Shown: positions 1-6,831 of the stretch, piece by piece | How the letters are laid out: each line of letters begins with the position of its first letter | How positions within the stretch are numbered: the first letter of the stretch is position 1 | NCBI GenBank assembly: GCA_012961655.1 | Contig: DTYX01000929.1 | Coordinates: forward strand, 1-7,588 | DNA from: Candidatus Poribacteria bacterium | Lineage (GTDB): Bacteria > Poribacteria > WGA-4E > DTYX01 | Length of the DNA: 7,588 nt | Direction: 5' to 3' | Notes under the pieces: generated by a model | The model's database searches: none | The model's input: the letters and a program-made list of their open reading frames with translations, nothing else | What the model was told of the DNA's origin: nothing | Made by a program: the position numbers and the translations under genes

Positions 1-7
1 CTCTTGG

Positions 8-71
8 AACCACAAAGACACCAAGAACACAAAGGAAAGTTTTTCCTTCGTGGTCAGTGTTCTCTGTGGTT
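8..71. repeat. Imperfect palindromic intergenic repeat
   Basis: Two arms of about 30 bases (8-38 and 42-71) are inverted copies, starting AACCACAAAGACACC and ending TCTCTGTGGTT, with a few mismatches, one gap and a loop of about three bases. It would fold into a long hairpin on either strand. It lies outside any gene. The wording (ACCACAAAGACAC..AAG) recalls a palindrome often seen between genes in environmental bacterial genomes, but I recall that rather than having searched for it. It could act as a mobile REP/MITE-like repeat or simply as a transcript-end structure; no T-run follows on either side. Confidence 0.7.
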
Positions 72-177
72 AAATTTCATTTCAGAGTAAGATTCCACCC
101 CACCAATGTTATTCCAGCTTGTCCCGCTATGTTCGTCCTATGGTTGACTGTCCCTACCTCTCAGGACTGTTTACAAT

Positions 178-362
178 GACCGGCAATAAAACGACCGGTC
201 GCCATCAGAGAGCCATGTCCCGAAAGTCTTCGGAATCGGGGCTGGTGGAGCACCCCAGGGTCTGTTCGCTGCGCTCAGCAGTTTTCTTCGTAAACTGCCT
301 AACTGGAATAACGTAGCTACTGAGTAGCACAGAGTCAACATAGGGCTTGTAGGGTTGTTGAC
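178..362. other. Hairpin-rich noncoding block, possible structured RNA or element remnant
   Basis: No open frame here looks like a real protein; short frames cross it on both strands without a recognisable product or ribosome site. Instead there is a close series of inverted repeats: GACCGG/CCGGTC (178-183 with 195-200), CCCGA/TCGGG (219-223 with 236-240), GGGG/CCCC (238-241 with 253-256), GCTG/CAGC (268-279), GCAGTTT/AAACTGC (278-284 with 292-298), GCTACT-G-AGTAGC (316-328) and GTCAACA/TGTTGAC (334-340 with 356-362). The last loop contains a near-repeat, TAGGGCTTG then TAGGGTTG. This density suggests a folded RNA, or the end of a degraded insertion element with subterminal hairpins. I see no tRNA, rRNA or group II intron domain V signature. 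Confidence 0.4.
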
Positions 363-402
363 AAAAAACTCCTCTAATGGTCGGATTTCCGACCATCTAG
401 AG
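363..402 (-). terminator. Intrinsic terminator downstream of the giant CDS
   Basis: Read on the minus strand, a stem of ATGGTCGGA/TCCGACCAT (plus-strand 377-385 with 388-396, two-base loop) is extended by CTCTA/TAGAG (372-376 with 398-402) across a one-base bulge at 397. That gives about 14 base pairs. It is followed within a few bases by a run of six Ts (plus-strand A363-A368). This is the classical hairpin plus U-tract layout. It lies about 210 bases past the stop codon of the large minus-strand gene, so it probably ends that transcript. On the plus strand only three Ts follow the stem, so it should work mainly in one direction. Confidence 0.75.
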
Positions 403-431
403 TTTCAATTCCACATCGGTTCGATTAAAAC
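402..431 (-). repeat. Solitary CRISPR-like direct repeat
   Basis: On the minus strand this 30-base segment begins GTTTTAATCG and ends GGAATTGAAAC. Length, the GTTT start and the ATTGAAAC end (the 5' handle of crRNAs in many type I and III systems) fit class 1 CRISPR repeats. It resembles remembered type I-B repeats that begin GTTTTTATCG and end GGAATTGAAAC, differing at about four positions. No second copy exists at spacer distance on either side or elsewhere in the window, and no cas gene is present. It is therefore not an array: an orphan unit, an array remnant, or a CRISPR-mimicking small RNA. It abuts the terminator stem and would sit in the 3' part of the giant gene's transcript. Confidence 0.55.
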
Positions 432-613
432 CCCCCGTCAAATTTCAGTTTATATTATAACAGATTAGCGCCGGGATTGCAAATAAAAATTTAATGACAA
501 TACGAAGTAAAACGAGAGTTTAATCTCAAAAACCAGGATACAAAAGACCAAGTTTTGGTTAAGACATTATTTCCGACGAAGTAGCACTACTCGTTTCTGA
601 ACTGAAAATCAAG
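432..613. other. AT-rich 3' untranslated region, no gene
   Basis: This stretch between the stop codon of the giant gene and the CRISPR-like repeat has no credible open frame. Two small hairpins are visible: AGTAG-CA-CTACT (580-591) and ACCAA-GTT-TTGGT (547-559). Read on the minus strand, the second is followed by CTTTTG, which at best makes a weak termination signal ahead of the stronger one at 363-402. I see no other clear signal. Confidence 0.5.
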
Positions 614-3600
614 CTATTCCTCTCTTTGAAGGATGAGTATACCTAATTCACTGGGTGGGATTGATACGCCGGGTTTTGCTGGTTGCGCCCATTGGACCGG
701 CGGCGCGTCCGACCGGTGGATGATGTAGTTGAATCCGATGAGTTGTTTTCGGCGTGTTTTTAATGGGTCGAACCCACCGAGTACGACGCCGAAGGGAATA
801 GCGATTTCCATCGTGTAATAATCATCGTAGGGGCGGAATGCCATGCCAATAGGGGGGGAGTAGTTATAAATCAGCTTAGGACGCGCTTGTCCAGCGTACT
901 TGTCGCGCCCATTTAGGCCGCCGCCTTCGGGACAGAACCAGAGTATATAAGTTTGCGATTTTAGCGCAGTGGATAAGTAGGTCGGCCGAGTATATTCAGT
1001 CGGTTGAAGGTCAACATGCAGTTCGAGCGCGTCCGCGCCGCGGTACCATTTTGTCGGGTCAGGGACGACCACTTCTGTATCCTGAATCTGTACGAAGAGA
1101 TATAGATTGTTCGCGTCCCATTGCGCCCACATCAGCGCTTCGCCTTGTTCCGTCCTCATAACGTTTTCTAACGGCCATTTGTCCGGCAGGCCATCGATTA
1201 TGACTTTTTCGGTCGTATAGACCGCTTTGCCGACCATATTGGCGCGGCAGGCGTCTTGAATTTCAACATTGGTTTCGCCCGTTTCGACGAGCGCGTCAGT
1301 GTAAGTCGCCGTTACGATTTCGCCGCCGAGTAATCCCAAGACGGAATTCGGAATTAAGGAATTTTTAAAGACTTCAGGAGTCTTGATAATACGCCCGTAT
1401 TCTGTTTTCAGACTACCGCTGAAGATACCTGAGCTTTCCGAAGTTTCCCGCAGGTTCACGATTTTCCCGATTCCCTCGGCGCTCGTATGTACCCAGATGT
1501 CGGCGGAATCTGGAGCGTAGGGATTTAAATTGAGGTCGCTATCCTGCAGGCGAAAATACAGCGTTGCGCCGGCGTTGAAATTATCGATCTTTGTGCCGTC
1601 AGCGCGGACGATTAAGATATGCCCTCTCGTCCCTTTATTCACATAAGCGCTATCTGTTACAGGCGGCGTGTATATGCCTGGGAAATTTGGTTTGTAAACG
1701 GCGGTTACTTCTGCATCTCCCACAACATCTAAGGTATTATCGTAGATGGGGGTTGTGCCGTAGCGGGTGGGAATGGAACCGAAGAAAGCGCCCTCTTTAT
1801 CGGGAAATGGCTCTAAGATGACTTCAGCTAAGTCGTTGGTTTTATCTCCGGATACGGTTATCTTCGCTAATTCCGAATTCCGCTTAATTCCGAATTCCGA
1901 AAGGAGTAGGTCTTCTAACCAGAAATAGATTGTCTCCCCGGCGTTGAAACTGCCTATCTCCTCGAATCTGCCCAATTCTTTATTATAGTTTCCATTTGTA
2001 ATCAGAAGGATTCCCGGATTGCTGCTCAGGACGAACGTTTTCAATTGAATGGATACATCTGTTTCGCCCGTCCCAACGATTTTATCAACATAAGTCGCGG
2101 TAACAAGTTCCTTTTCTTTGACCTGGAGGATGTTATCGGTAAAATCGGCGGAATCGCTGTATTGAGTTCGCAAGAGAGCTTGAAAAACGCCGCTGTTGAT
2201 TTCGGTCTCATCCAAAGTGATAGAAACTTCATCCCCCAATAAATTGCCCGTAACTGTAACGAATGCGCTGTCTATCATCTCCCGATTCAGGTTTAAATCG
2301 TTGTCATTCAGTCGCAACAGCAGTGTTTCTCCGGCGCTGAAACTGCCGATTAACAGAGACGCATCGGCGTTGTATAGTTCCAGATTGCCCCTCACGCCTG
2401 TTTCTACTGTAACGGTTATCTCAATCGACACTTGAGTTTCGCCGGTATCTTGAAGGGCATCGATGTATCTGAAAGTTACCTCTCCATTTCCCTGAACCTG
2501 CAAAATGCCATCGTTTTCAATCGCTTCTTCGCCGTAAGCGGTTTTCAGTTCGCCGGTGAATATGCCCGCGTCCGCGCTGATTTCCGATAAAGATATACGA
2601 ACGGTGTCTCGCGTGCTATTTTCCGAGGCGGTAATCTCTGAGACAAGCGACTGGATGGTCGTGCTATCGATGTTCAGGTCGAAATCCTCCAGCATTACTA
2701 TTAGGGTGTCCCCAGCTTTGAATGTCTCTATCTCTTCAGGAGAATATGGGAGTGTCGCCGGGGAAATGGGGAATTCCGAATTCCGATTCCCCTCCATCTC
2801 GCCCTTTCTCTCCCCATAAATTGTCAATAGTCCGTTGTATCCTCTTCTGGTTTCACAATAGACTTTGACGGGAACATCTGTCTGACCCGTTGCTTGCAGT
2901 TTATCCAGATATGTAAACTCCACTTGTTCACCGCCGACGACTTGCAGCCGGTCGTCATCCAAAATCGGTTTTGTCCCATATTCGGTCGCAAGTTCGCCGA
3001 AGAAGGCGCCCTCAGTTGCGCTGCTTAACGTCAACGGCACTTTCAGCGTATCGCCGGTCTTCTTGCCTGTAACGGTTATCTGAATGTATGGGCTCTCTTC
3101 ATCGGCATCGCGCAGGCGGAAGTATAGGGTATCCCCCGCGTTGAAAGTTTTTACATCGGTGATATAATTCGACTTAACAATAGAGAGCATGCCGTTGTCG
3201 CCGGTGTTGACTTTGATAGTATCGGTAACAGTGACGTTCGTCGCGCCGGAACCTTGCAAAGCGTCGATGTAAGTGGCGGTTATCGATTCTTTTCCCGTAA
3301 CTTGCAAGATGTCGTCATCCATATCTGCTTCTGTTGCGAATTGAGTTGTGAAGCTACCGACGAATTCGCCGGGATTGCCGTTTTCACGTAGCCTTACCAC
3401 CAGCCGGTCTTGGAGTATATCGCCAACGATGACAATTTCTGCATACTCTTGTTGCATAGCATCTTGATTTAGGTCCGCATCTGTCATCAGGACATCGATT
3501 GTATCGCCAGCGCTGAAATATCTCTGACCGTTTTTGATTCGGAGAGTTTTCACAGGGTTAAGAACTATTTGGGCGGTATAACCGACTTTAACTCTGGCTT

Positions 3601-6600
3601 CCGCTATGACCGTCGCATCTGTTCTGCCGGTGTGTTGAATTTTATCGATGTATCGCACCCGAACCAGTTGTGTCCCGGCGATTTGCAGAACGCCGTCCCC
3701 CGGATTCGGTTTCTCACTGTATACTGTCTTGATAGAACCGCGATATATCTCTTCTGCCCCTTTACTAAAGTGGGCCGGGGGGATTTCCGTCCCTTCACTT
3801 TGTTCAAGGACATCCTTGTTCTGACTTGTAAGGATAACTCTCTCGGATTCTCCGGTTTGAGTTACTGCGACGGTTATTTCGATTTGGTTATCGTTTATTG
3901 GTGATTGGCCATTGGTGATTGGCGGCTGGCGTTCTTTGTCGTCCTGCGAGTCCGCAACGGCGGCGCTAGGTAGGTCAGCGTCGATTACTTCAAAAAACAA
4001 CGTCTCGCCTGCGCTGAACTCATTTATCCGCTCGCCGGTTGTCGACAAAATCGCCAGAGTTCCTGTTGAGCCTGTGTTGACCGTTAAAACGCGCGAGATT
4101 TGCCTCTCGGTAGATGTCCGCCCCTGAGATGCGGGAGGCATGTCGAGGTAATATGGGTCGGTGTATGTAATGGTAACTTTCTCTTTACCCTGAACGACAA
4201 ACAGCGCCCCTATTTCTCCACTCTGGGACGGAAGAGCAACGCCGTATTCGGTTTTCAATTTAACGGCGAAAATCTGTCCGTTGGGGACATTGACCGTATC
4301 GGAAGGCGCCGCGCCGCTAAGTAGTTGTTCCAATGTCGTTTCGTAGAGGCTAAGAAGCCTATTGTCCCTAGTCAAATCGCCAGTAACTTTTACGTTGACA
4401 GTCTGTGGTGAATGCCTATCGGTATTTCTATCGCTGTCTATAACGCCAATCGTGATAATATCCCCCGCGTTAAAATCTTCTATCGTTTGAGTTGCCGTTT
4501 CATTCCAGATTATAATTTCGCCATTCACTCTACCCACAAGTTCGACTTCCCCCCACTCACGAGGCGCTGCGTTGGTATCCTCAGACGCCCAGAAAATATT
4601 TTGAGCAAATCGGTTTCGCAAGATATAATTAAATCCGATTAATTTACCCAATTCTGGCTCAAATTTTTGTAAAACTTCTCCTTTGGGGATGCGAGCTTCC
4701 AGCGCATACCTTTTATCATCCGCATCAGGACGATAGGAAAATTCTATCTCCTTACGGTCTGGAATTGTCGCGGGTATGGCGTCAAGATGATGGTGACGTT
4801 GAACTACCTTTATTCCCCTTGCTAGCTTCTCAGAGCCGAGTGAATCGAAGATAAAATGATGGTCGCTATACGTGTACATTCGGGGATGCTTATTCAGCGC
4901 GGCGTCGATAAAGATTTCCAGGATATCAGGCGATTTGAGAACATCATTGGAAATCCGTCCGCCGGTATTTGCTAAGGCGATTCTATCGACTTCAACCCCC
5001 AGGTAAAGATTGTCTCGGTCCCATTGGAGATAGGCTCGGATTGGAGTTTCTTTTTCTCCGCTATATCCTTCCGGAAGAATGGGATAGAGCATCGGCCATT
5101 CGTCGAGTTCACCATCAATGACGATGGGAACGCTTACTTCTGTCGCAACAGCGGGTTCTTTCGCCACGGCAGTAATGCTCTTTGGGCGAAGATAGGCTTC
5201 GAATAATCCAACTTCCGATACTACGGCGTTCGGCCCGGCTAAACGATTGAAATGCAATTCCAGACGCCCGTCTGAGTACGCTTCGGTTGGAATCGAGAAG
5301 AGAAATGTCTCCGCTTTACCCAAACCGAGTGGATATTCGTCCTGCTCAAGACGACGATTAATCGCTTCACCGCGAACTTGCGATGTTTCATCTGAATTGA
5401 AAATCAGGTGGGATATCGGATATTCACTGCCGTGTAGGATAAACCCATCCGCTAAAAGATTTTGAATTCGAGCGCTGTTTTTGGGCTGTAAATAAGTCGC
5501 TTGAACCCAGTATAACGCTTGTGGGTCTAAGGAATCATAGGCAAAGATAACGGTGTCATAGTGGTAGGCAAAACTTCTTTGATTGGGAGTGTTGCCCTCT
5601 TCGACCTCATAGCCCTCTTTGAGGTAGTAGCGTTCTAAGGGGGGGATTTTAGGACCGCGGTCAAAGGGGAAACCTTGAACCAGATTGGGCGAGGAAGAAT
5701 TTTCCTCGCCGCAGTTATCATAATATATCTGCATAGCGTTGTATTCGTTAATATCCTTCTCCGGCTCATAAGGGAGACGATATTCATCCGTGAACACCTC
5801 AAATTCCCGCATTTCGGGGTAATCTCCATACCAATCTCCATTTTCAATTCTAACTTGAATGTAGCGGGCTGACACGGAATTCGGTTCAAAAAGATATAGC
5901 GAGGAAATCGTTCGATTTTCTAGGTCATCAGAAGTATAAACGCGGTTATATCTTTGTCCATCGTTTGAAAGGAGTATGCTGTAACGTTTGACGTTATTTG
6001 AAGGGCCGTCAGTTGTCACACGCGTGCCATAAATCTTCTTCAGCGCGCCCAAGTCAACCGTTACAATGACGACATCCGCGGTTTTATATTCAACTTCCCT
6101 TTTCTTATTGCCGCTTTCGTCTTTGACCTCTGTTTCAATCCGCCGCGCGCCAACCCATTTTGAGGCGCTCGAAATAATCCCATCGGTCAACTTATATAAT
6201 TCTATGTTGTTGCAGTTGGCGGTTTCAGAAATAATCGGGCCTGGTCTCTTATATTGAGCGCCTATCTTGAAATCAATCAGATTCGGTTCAGCGCTGAACC
6301 AGTCGTTAACCGCGACCTGTATCCACCGTCCTTCTAAGGGCAGCGGGAAATGTTGCACTGAGTAGGTATATTCAATCGAATTCGCCGTATAAGAAAAGGC
6401 TCTGTTGAATCGCTTATCAAGTCGCGTGCTTACGAGAATATCATACTGCCTTGGCCCTTGCTCAGAAGGATTCTCAAAAGTCAAATCAACTTTGTCTAAA
6501 TTATAGATAAAATGTAAATCATAAGTGCTGACTTTCGGATTAGACTTGCCGGTGATAGGATAGTGTAGCGGTTCGTTGTCTATCTTCTCAATATTTTGGA

Positions 6601-6703
6601 TCCAATTTTGCTCAGCAATAATCTGCGCTTTTTCACTTCGTGGATAAAATAAGAATCCTAGTAGTCCTAAGCTGCCAATTAAAATTATTATTCGTAGATT
6701 CAT
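614..6703 (-). CDS. Giant exported multidomain carbohydrate-binding/adhesion protein
   Basis: A 2029-residue protein. The start ATG has GGAAG seven bases upstream and an in-frame TGA two codons upstream, so it cannot extend; it ends REE-TAG. Residues 1-20 form a signal peptide or N-terminal anchor (MNLR, then IIILIGSLGLLGFLF). Residues 60-150 and 162-305 are two F5/8C (discoidin)-like domains sharing YDILVST/YSILLSN and GRWIQV/ARYIQV. Residues 320-508 are beta-rich and unassigned, perhaps galactose-binding-like. Residues 525-725 are CBM9-like (IDGELDEWP, WDRDNLYLGVEV, DILEIFIDA). Residues 726-1820 hold eight Ig-like repeats. Residues 1830-2029 are a second CBM9-like domain (IIDGLPDKWP, WDANNLYLFVQI, DALELHVDL). 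CBM9 and F5/8C domains bind sugars or cell-surface ligands in known proteins. No hydrolase domain, sorting motif or C-terminal secretion domain is seen. I infer an exported binding or adhesion protein, apparently transcribed alone. No specific gene name is recognised. Confidence 0.93.
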   Translation of the reverse strand: MNLRIIILIGSLGLLGFLFYPRSEKAQIIAEQNWIQNIEKIDNEPLHYPITGKSNPKVSTYDLHFIYNLDKVDLTFENPSEQGPRQYDILVSTRLDKRFNRAFSYTANSIEYTYSVQHFPLPLEGRWIQVAVNDWFSAEPNLIDFKIGAQYKRPGPIISETANCNNIELYKLTDGIISSASKWVGARRIETEVKDESGNKKREVEYKTADVVIVTVDLGALKKIYGTRVTTDGPSNNVKRYSILLSNDGQRYNRVYTSDDLENRTISSLYLFEPNSVSARYIQVRIENGDWYGDYPEMREFEVFTDEYRLPYEPEKDINEYNAMQIYYDNCGEENSSSPNLVQGFPFDRGPKIPPLERYYLKEGYEVEEGNTPNQRSFAYHYDTVIFAYDSLDPQALYWVQATYLQPKNSARIQNLLADGFILHGSEYPISHLIFNSDETSQVRGEAINRRLEQDEYPLGLGKAETFLFSIPTEAYSDGRLELHFNRLAGPNAVVSEVGLFEAYLRPKSITAVAKEPAVATEVSVPIVIDGELDEWPMLYPILPEGYSGEKETPIRAYLQWDRDNLYLGVEVDRIALANTGGRISNDVLKSPDILEIFIDAALNKHPRMYTYSDHHFIFDSLGSEKLARGIKVVQRHHHLDAIPATIPDRKEIEFSYRPDADDKRYALEARIPKGEVLQKFEPELGKLIGFNYILRNRFAQNIFWASEDTNAAPREWGEVELVGRVNGEIIIWNETATQTIEDFNAGDIITIGVIDSDRNTDRHSPQTVNVKVTGDLTRDNRLLSLYETTLEQLLSGAAPSDTVNVPNGQIFAVKLKTEYGVALPSQSGEIGALFVVQGKEKVTITYTDPYYLDMPPASQGRTSTERQISRVLTVNTGSTGTLAILSTTGERINEFSAGETLFFEVIDADLPSAAVADSQDDKERQPPITNGQSPINDNQIEITVAVTQTGESERVILTSQNKDVLEQSEGTEIPPAHFSKGAEEIYRGSIKTVYSEKPNPGDGVLQIAGTQLVRVRYIDKIQHTGRTDATVIAEARVKVGYTAQIVLNPVKTLRIKNGQRYFSAGDTIDVLMTDADLNQDAMQQEYAEIVIVGDILQDRLVVRLRENGNPGEFVGSFTTQFATEADMDDDILQVTGKESITATYIDALQGSGATNVTVTDTIKVNTGDNGMLSIVKSNYITDVKTFNAGDTLYFRLRDADEESPYIQITVTGKKTGDTLKVPLTLSSATEGAFFGELATEYGTKPILDDDRLQVVGGEQVEFTYLDKLQATGQTDVPVKVYCETRRGYNGLLTIYGERKGEMEGNRNSEFPISPATLPYSPEEIETFKAGDTLIVMLEDFDLNIDSTTIQSLVSEITASENSTRDTVRISLSEISADAGIFTGELKTAYGEEAIENDGILQVQGNGEVTFRYIDALQDTGETQVSIEITVTVETGVRGNLELYNADASLLIGSFSAGETLLLRLNDNDLNLNREMIDSAFVTVTGNLLGDEVSITLDETEINSGVFQALLRTQYSDSADFTDNILQVKEKELVTATYVDKIVGTGETDVSIQLKTFVLSSNPGILLITNGNYNKELGRFEEIGSFNAGETIYFWLEDLLLSEFGIKRNSELAKITVSGDKTNDLAEVILEPFPDKEGAFFGSIPTRYGTTPIYDNTLDVVGDAEVTAVYKPNFPGIYTPPVTDSAYVNKGTRGHILIVRADGTKIDNFNAGATLYFRLQDSDLNLNPYAPDSADIWVHTSAEGIGKIVNLRETSESSGIFSGSLKTEYGRIIKTPEVFKNSLIPNSVLGLLGGEIVTATYTDALVETGETNVEIQDACRANMVGKAVYTTEKVIIDGLPDKWPLENVMRTEQGEALMWAQWDANNLYLFVQIQDTEVVVPDPTKWYRGADALELHVDLQPTEYTRPTYLSTALKSQTYILWFCPEGGGLNGRDKYAGQARPKLIYNYSPPIGMAFRPYDDYYTMEIAIPFGVVLGGFDPLKTRRKQLIGFNYIIHRSDAPPVQWAQPAKPGVSIPPSELGILILQREE
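1342..1355 (+). repeat. Dispersed 14-bp repeat, inverted copy, inside Ig-like unit 8
   Basis: CGGAATTCGGAATT is the exact reverse complement of the 14-mer found at 1869, 1886 and 2772. In the protein it falls in an extra loop of the eighth Ig-like unit (around KNSLIPNSV, residues 1780-1788), a segment that the other units lack between the TEYG motif and the next strand. Confidence 0.65.
1868..1899 (+). repeat. Tandem pair of 15-bp repeats inside Ig-like unit 7
   Basis: TAATTCCGAATTCCG occurs at 1868-1882 and again at 1885-1899, a period of 17 bases. Because 17 is not a multiple of three, the two copies are read in different frames (SEFGIK then RNSELA, residues 1602-1613). They replace or disrupt the acidic D-x-DLN loop that the neighbouring units carry. 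This supports insertion or expansion of a DNA-level repeat rather than selection for a peptide. Confidence 0.75.
2768..2792 (+). repeat. Third-site copy of the dispersed 14-bp repeat, within a GGGGAAT/ATTCCCC inverted repeat (unit 5)
   Basis: AATTCCGAATTCCG at 2772-2785 matches the copies in unit 7. It is enclosed by GGGGAAT (2768-2774, overlapping it) and ATTCCCC (2786-2792). In the protein this is the NRNSEFPIS part of an extra segment (about residues 1298-1324) in front of the FKAGDT motif of unit 5, again in a loop absent from most other units. Confidence 0.65.
3897..3923 (+). repeat. Tandem 13-bp repeat inside Ig-like unit 2
   Basis: ATTGGTGATTGGC occurs at 3897-3909 and 3911-3923, period 14. 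It encodes PITNGQSPIN (residues 929-937) in the two reading frames that the 14-base period forces. It sits in the long extra loop after the acidic motif of unit 2, where sister units are short. The sequence resembles the CCAATCA-type short tandem repeats known from some cyanobacterial genomes, a resemblance only. Confidence 0.65.
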
Positions 6704-6710
6704 AATTCAT

Positions 6711-6715
6711 CTTCC
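6711..6715 (-). promoter_or_regulatory. Ribosome binding site of the giant CDS
   Basis: The minus strand reads GGAAG, then seven bases (ATGAATT), then the start ATG. This Shine-Dalgarno match and the in-frame TGA just upstream fix the start at 6703. A second ATG at 6708-6710 lies in another frame and opens only a short frame. No convincing -35/-10 pair was seen further upstream. Confidence 0.7.
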
Positions 6716-6738
6716 AATTTTTTGAGAACTGCTGAATC

Positions 6739-6811
6739 TTTGTTTCCAGTTTTGCACCACCTTCTGAGTTGATTCCGTCAATTCAGAAGGCGCCGCAAGA
6801 TTGGAAACGAA
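6739..6811. repeat. Long imperfect palindrome in the leader of the giant gene
   Basis: The inner arms CTTCTGAGTTGA (6761-6772) and TCAATTCAGAAG (6778-6789) pair at 11 of 12 positions around a five-base loop (TTCCG). The outer arms GTTTCCAGTTTTGC (6742-6755) and GCAAGATTGGAAAC (6795-6808) pair at 12 of 14. The spacer between them pairs poorly, and the ends pair for about three more bases. The whole forms a hairpin of about 73 nucleotides, 28-36 bases upstream of the giant gene's start codon at its near end. Symmetry on both strands and lack of a T-run favour a repetitive palindromic element or a leader mRNA structure over a terminator. Confidence 0.75.
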
Positions 6812-6831
6812 AATCAACAGAAATAAAAAAA

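Larger units (their letters stand above)
1244..4528 (-). repeat. Array of eight Ig-like protein repeats within the giant CDS
   Basis: Residues 726-1820 divide into eight units of about 120-160 residues (approximate starts 726, 879, 1041, 1169, 1289, 1438, 1562 and 1692). Each has the same motifs in order. F(N/S/K)AG(D/E)T leads to a hydrophobic strand and an acidic D-x-D-L-N. A vtG segment follows, then an (S/E)G-x-F-x-G-x-x-x-T-x-YG motif (SGIFSGSLKTEYG in unit 8, AGIFTGELKTAYG in unit 5). The unit then has LQV-x-G, a VTATYxD strand and, in most units, TGETxV. The layout is that of beta-sandwich stalk domains; D-x-D-x-N could bind calcium, but this is inference. Units differ greatly at the DNA level, so the array is old rather than freshly duplicated. 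Length differences come from insertions in loops. Unit 7 lacks the D-x-DLN motif (it reads LEDLLLSEFG). Confidence 0.85.

Noticed and set aside
119..396. Short open frames on both strands (119-316 plus, 205-396 minus)
   Set aside because: They overlap each other, have no recognisable product or ribosome site, and coincide with the hairpin block, which explains their odd composition better.
402..431. A CRISPR array
   Set aside because: Only one repeat unit exists; no second copy at spacer distance on either side and no cas genes in the window.
614..1243. A C-terminal sorting or secretion domain on the giant protein
   Set aside because: The protein ends inside the CBM9-like fold (GILILQREE); no LPxTG, PEP-CTERM or type IX tail is visible.
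1591..6257. Plus-strand open frames and other short minus frames inside the giant gene
   Set aside because: They lie within one continuous 2029-codon frame with clear domains and are shadows of it.
6765..6800. A TTGACG promoter -35 box upstream of the giant gene
   Set aside because: It falls inside the palindrome and no acceptable -10 box lies 16-18 bases downstream.
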